5,604 bases of DNA. Source: Chloroflexota bacterium. Lineage in GTDB: Bacteria; Chloroflexota; Anaerolineae; Anaerolineales; Villigracilaceae. Location: positions 1-5,604 of the forward strand of contig JAJYOH010000416.1 of the NCBI GenBank assembly GCA_021796315.1, written 5' to 3'. This document shows positions 4,921 to 5,604 of the stretch, piece after piece. The position numbers were made by a program, and so were the translations under genes. The notes under the pieces were generated by a model. That model was not told the DNA's origin, did not search any database, and saw nothing but the letters and a program-made list of their open reading frames with translations. Positions within the stretch are counted from its first letter, which is position 1. Every line of letters starts with the position of its first letter.

Positions 4921-4983
4921 ATGGAGCAATTTATTTTTCAACCACAATATAAAACCATCCACACCATCGGGCGAATCGCATGA
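4921..4983 (+). CDS. 20-codon leader ORF overlapping the HTH regulator start
   Basis: ATG 4921 is preceded by a fair ribosome site (AGGAAA about 2-7 nt upstream, slightly close) and encodes MEQFIFQPQYKTIHTIGRIA, then TGA 4981-4983. The TGA overlaps the ATG of the next gene as ATGA. That next gene has no ribosome site of its own, so translation of this ORF could deliver ribosomes to it. The peptide has no recognisable domain. Its P-x-Y...IGRI run faintly recalls the N-terminus of Fic-family proteins, so it may be a remnant of a lost gene rather than an evolved leader peptide. Expression is inferred only from the overlap and spacing. Confidence 0.4.
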   Translation: MEQFIFQPQYKTIHTIGRIA

Positions 4984-5604
4984 GCGAAGATTGGCTTTCG
5001 TTGAGCGGCGCGGCCAGGCTGCTTGGCGTTCATCCCAGCACAGTGCGCTTGTGGTCAAACAAAGGCCTGCTGCCGGTGCAAACCACCAAAGGCGGACATC
5101 GCCGCTATAAACGTATCGATGTGGAATTATGGGCCAAACAGGCTCGCCATCCTAGTGATGTGGCACCTGAAGCCATGATGCAATCAGCGGTGCGGAATGT
5201 CCGCCTGCGAATCACTGAAGGGAAACTTGAGGCCGAGGCCTGGTATCAAAAGCTGGATCAGGAAGCGCGCATGCAATATCGCCGAAGCGCTCACATGCTT
5301 TTTCAGGGGCTCATGTCCTATCTCGCGGCCAACGGACAGGACGCATCTTCCGAAACCCACGCCATTGGATATGAATACGCCTCACGTGCCCACCGCGTCG
5401 GCCTGAGCAGTCTCGAGGCGGTGCGTGCATTTTTATTTTTTCGCGATGTTTTACTCGAATCCATCATCAACGTCTATCAGGATGCCAATATTCCATCCGG
5501 GCAGGCCTGGGGCGAGATGCTGCGTCAGGTGCACACATTTACGGATTTGATCTTGTTGAATCTACTTGAAACTTTTCAATTACTGGAAATGACCAATGAA
5601 GAAA
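4980..5604 (+). CDS. MerR-type HTH transcriptional regulator with helical C-terminal domain (3' end outside window)
   Basis: The frame stays open from ATG 4980 to the window edge (208 complete codons). Residues 4-52 form a MerR/excisionase-type DNA-binding head: WLSLSGAARLLGVHPSTVRL (helix-turn-helix, 5-24), then the NKGLLPV linker and the wing GGHRRYKR (38-45). Residues about 105-208 are a helical bundle with YEYASRAHRVGLSSLEAVRA, FRDVLLESI and LRQVHTFTDLILLNLLE. This resembles the RsbRD-like N-terminal domain found in stress-response and PucR/CdaR regulators; that assignment is tentative. A further domain may follow beyond the edge. The start is the only one possible: the frame is closed by TAA at 4950-4952 and has no other start codon. 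There is no Shine-Dalgarno, so translation is probably coupled to the preceding 20-codon ORF by the ATGA overlap. Confidence 0.86.
   Translation, partial: MSEDWLSLSGAARLLGVHPSTVRLWSNKGLLPVQTTKGGHRRYKRIDVELWAKQARHPSDVAPEAMMQSAVRNVRLRITEGKLEAEAWYQKLDQEARMQYRRSAHMLFQGLMSYLAANGQDASSETHAIGYEYASRAHRVGLSSLEAVRAFLFFRDVLLESIINVYQDANIPSGQAWGEMLRQVHTFTDLILLNLLETFQLLEMTNEE

Noticed and set aside
1..5604. tRNA, rRNA, riboswitch or phage/integrase features
   Set aside because: No cloverleaf-like arms, conserved rRNA segments, known riboswitch cores or recombinase genes were seen on either strand by eye. A covariance-model scan would be needed to exclude small RNAs fully.

Overview
The window looks like a chromosomal stretch of a mid-GC bacterium. 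Small-gene content and repeat style suggest a Chloroflexota (Anaerolineae-like) genome: GAC/GTC heptad repeats, C-rich hairpin repeats, a RelE toxin with its typical short partner, and a MerR-type regulator with a helical sensor-like tail. This placement is inferred from general familiarity and was not tested by a search.

Layout. Positions 1-135 hold what may be the tail of a + strand gene, followed by a strong hairpin and a T-rich run. Positions 150-1150 are an accessory patch on the - strand. It contains a three-gene operon read right to left: a 71-aa antitoxin-like protein, a 91-aa RelE/ParE-type toxin and a 68-aa DUF2283 protein. This operon sits between two short relics of an ABC-exporter 3' end and between two inverted-repeat elements. 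Positions 1151-3139 (- strand) encode a complete 662-aa ABC exporter half-transporter. All its ATPase motifs are intact, but it has about 55-60 extra residues at the start of the nucleotide-binding domain, part of them encoded by an interspersed heptad repeat. Its promoter region (3140-3233) contains a perfect 11-bp palindrome at the predicted transcription start.

From 3302 onward everything reads on the + strand: a DUF1801 protein, an HD-domain phosphohydrolase of the YedJ kind, a MOSC-domain pseudogene (one frameshift plus loss of its 3' half), and a promoter with a structured leader. Next comes a 20-aa ORF that overlaps by ATGA the start of a MerR-type HTH regulator. The regulator gene runs off the right edge.

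How the parts relate. The toxin, antitoxin and DUF2283 genes are tightly coupled (4-bp overlap, then a 4-nt gap) and probably form one unit. The ABC exporter is a single-gene transcription unit divergent from the DUF1801/HD genes. The ABC relics, the MOSC pseudogene and the interspersed repeats show a locus that has been rearranged repeatedly. The most notable items are the DUF2283-containing three-gene toxin-antitoxin operon framed by ABC relics, the repeat-derived insertion in the ABC ATPase domain, and the coupled leader ORF in front of the regulator.
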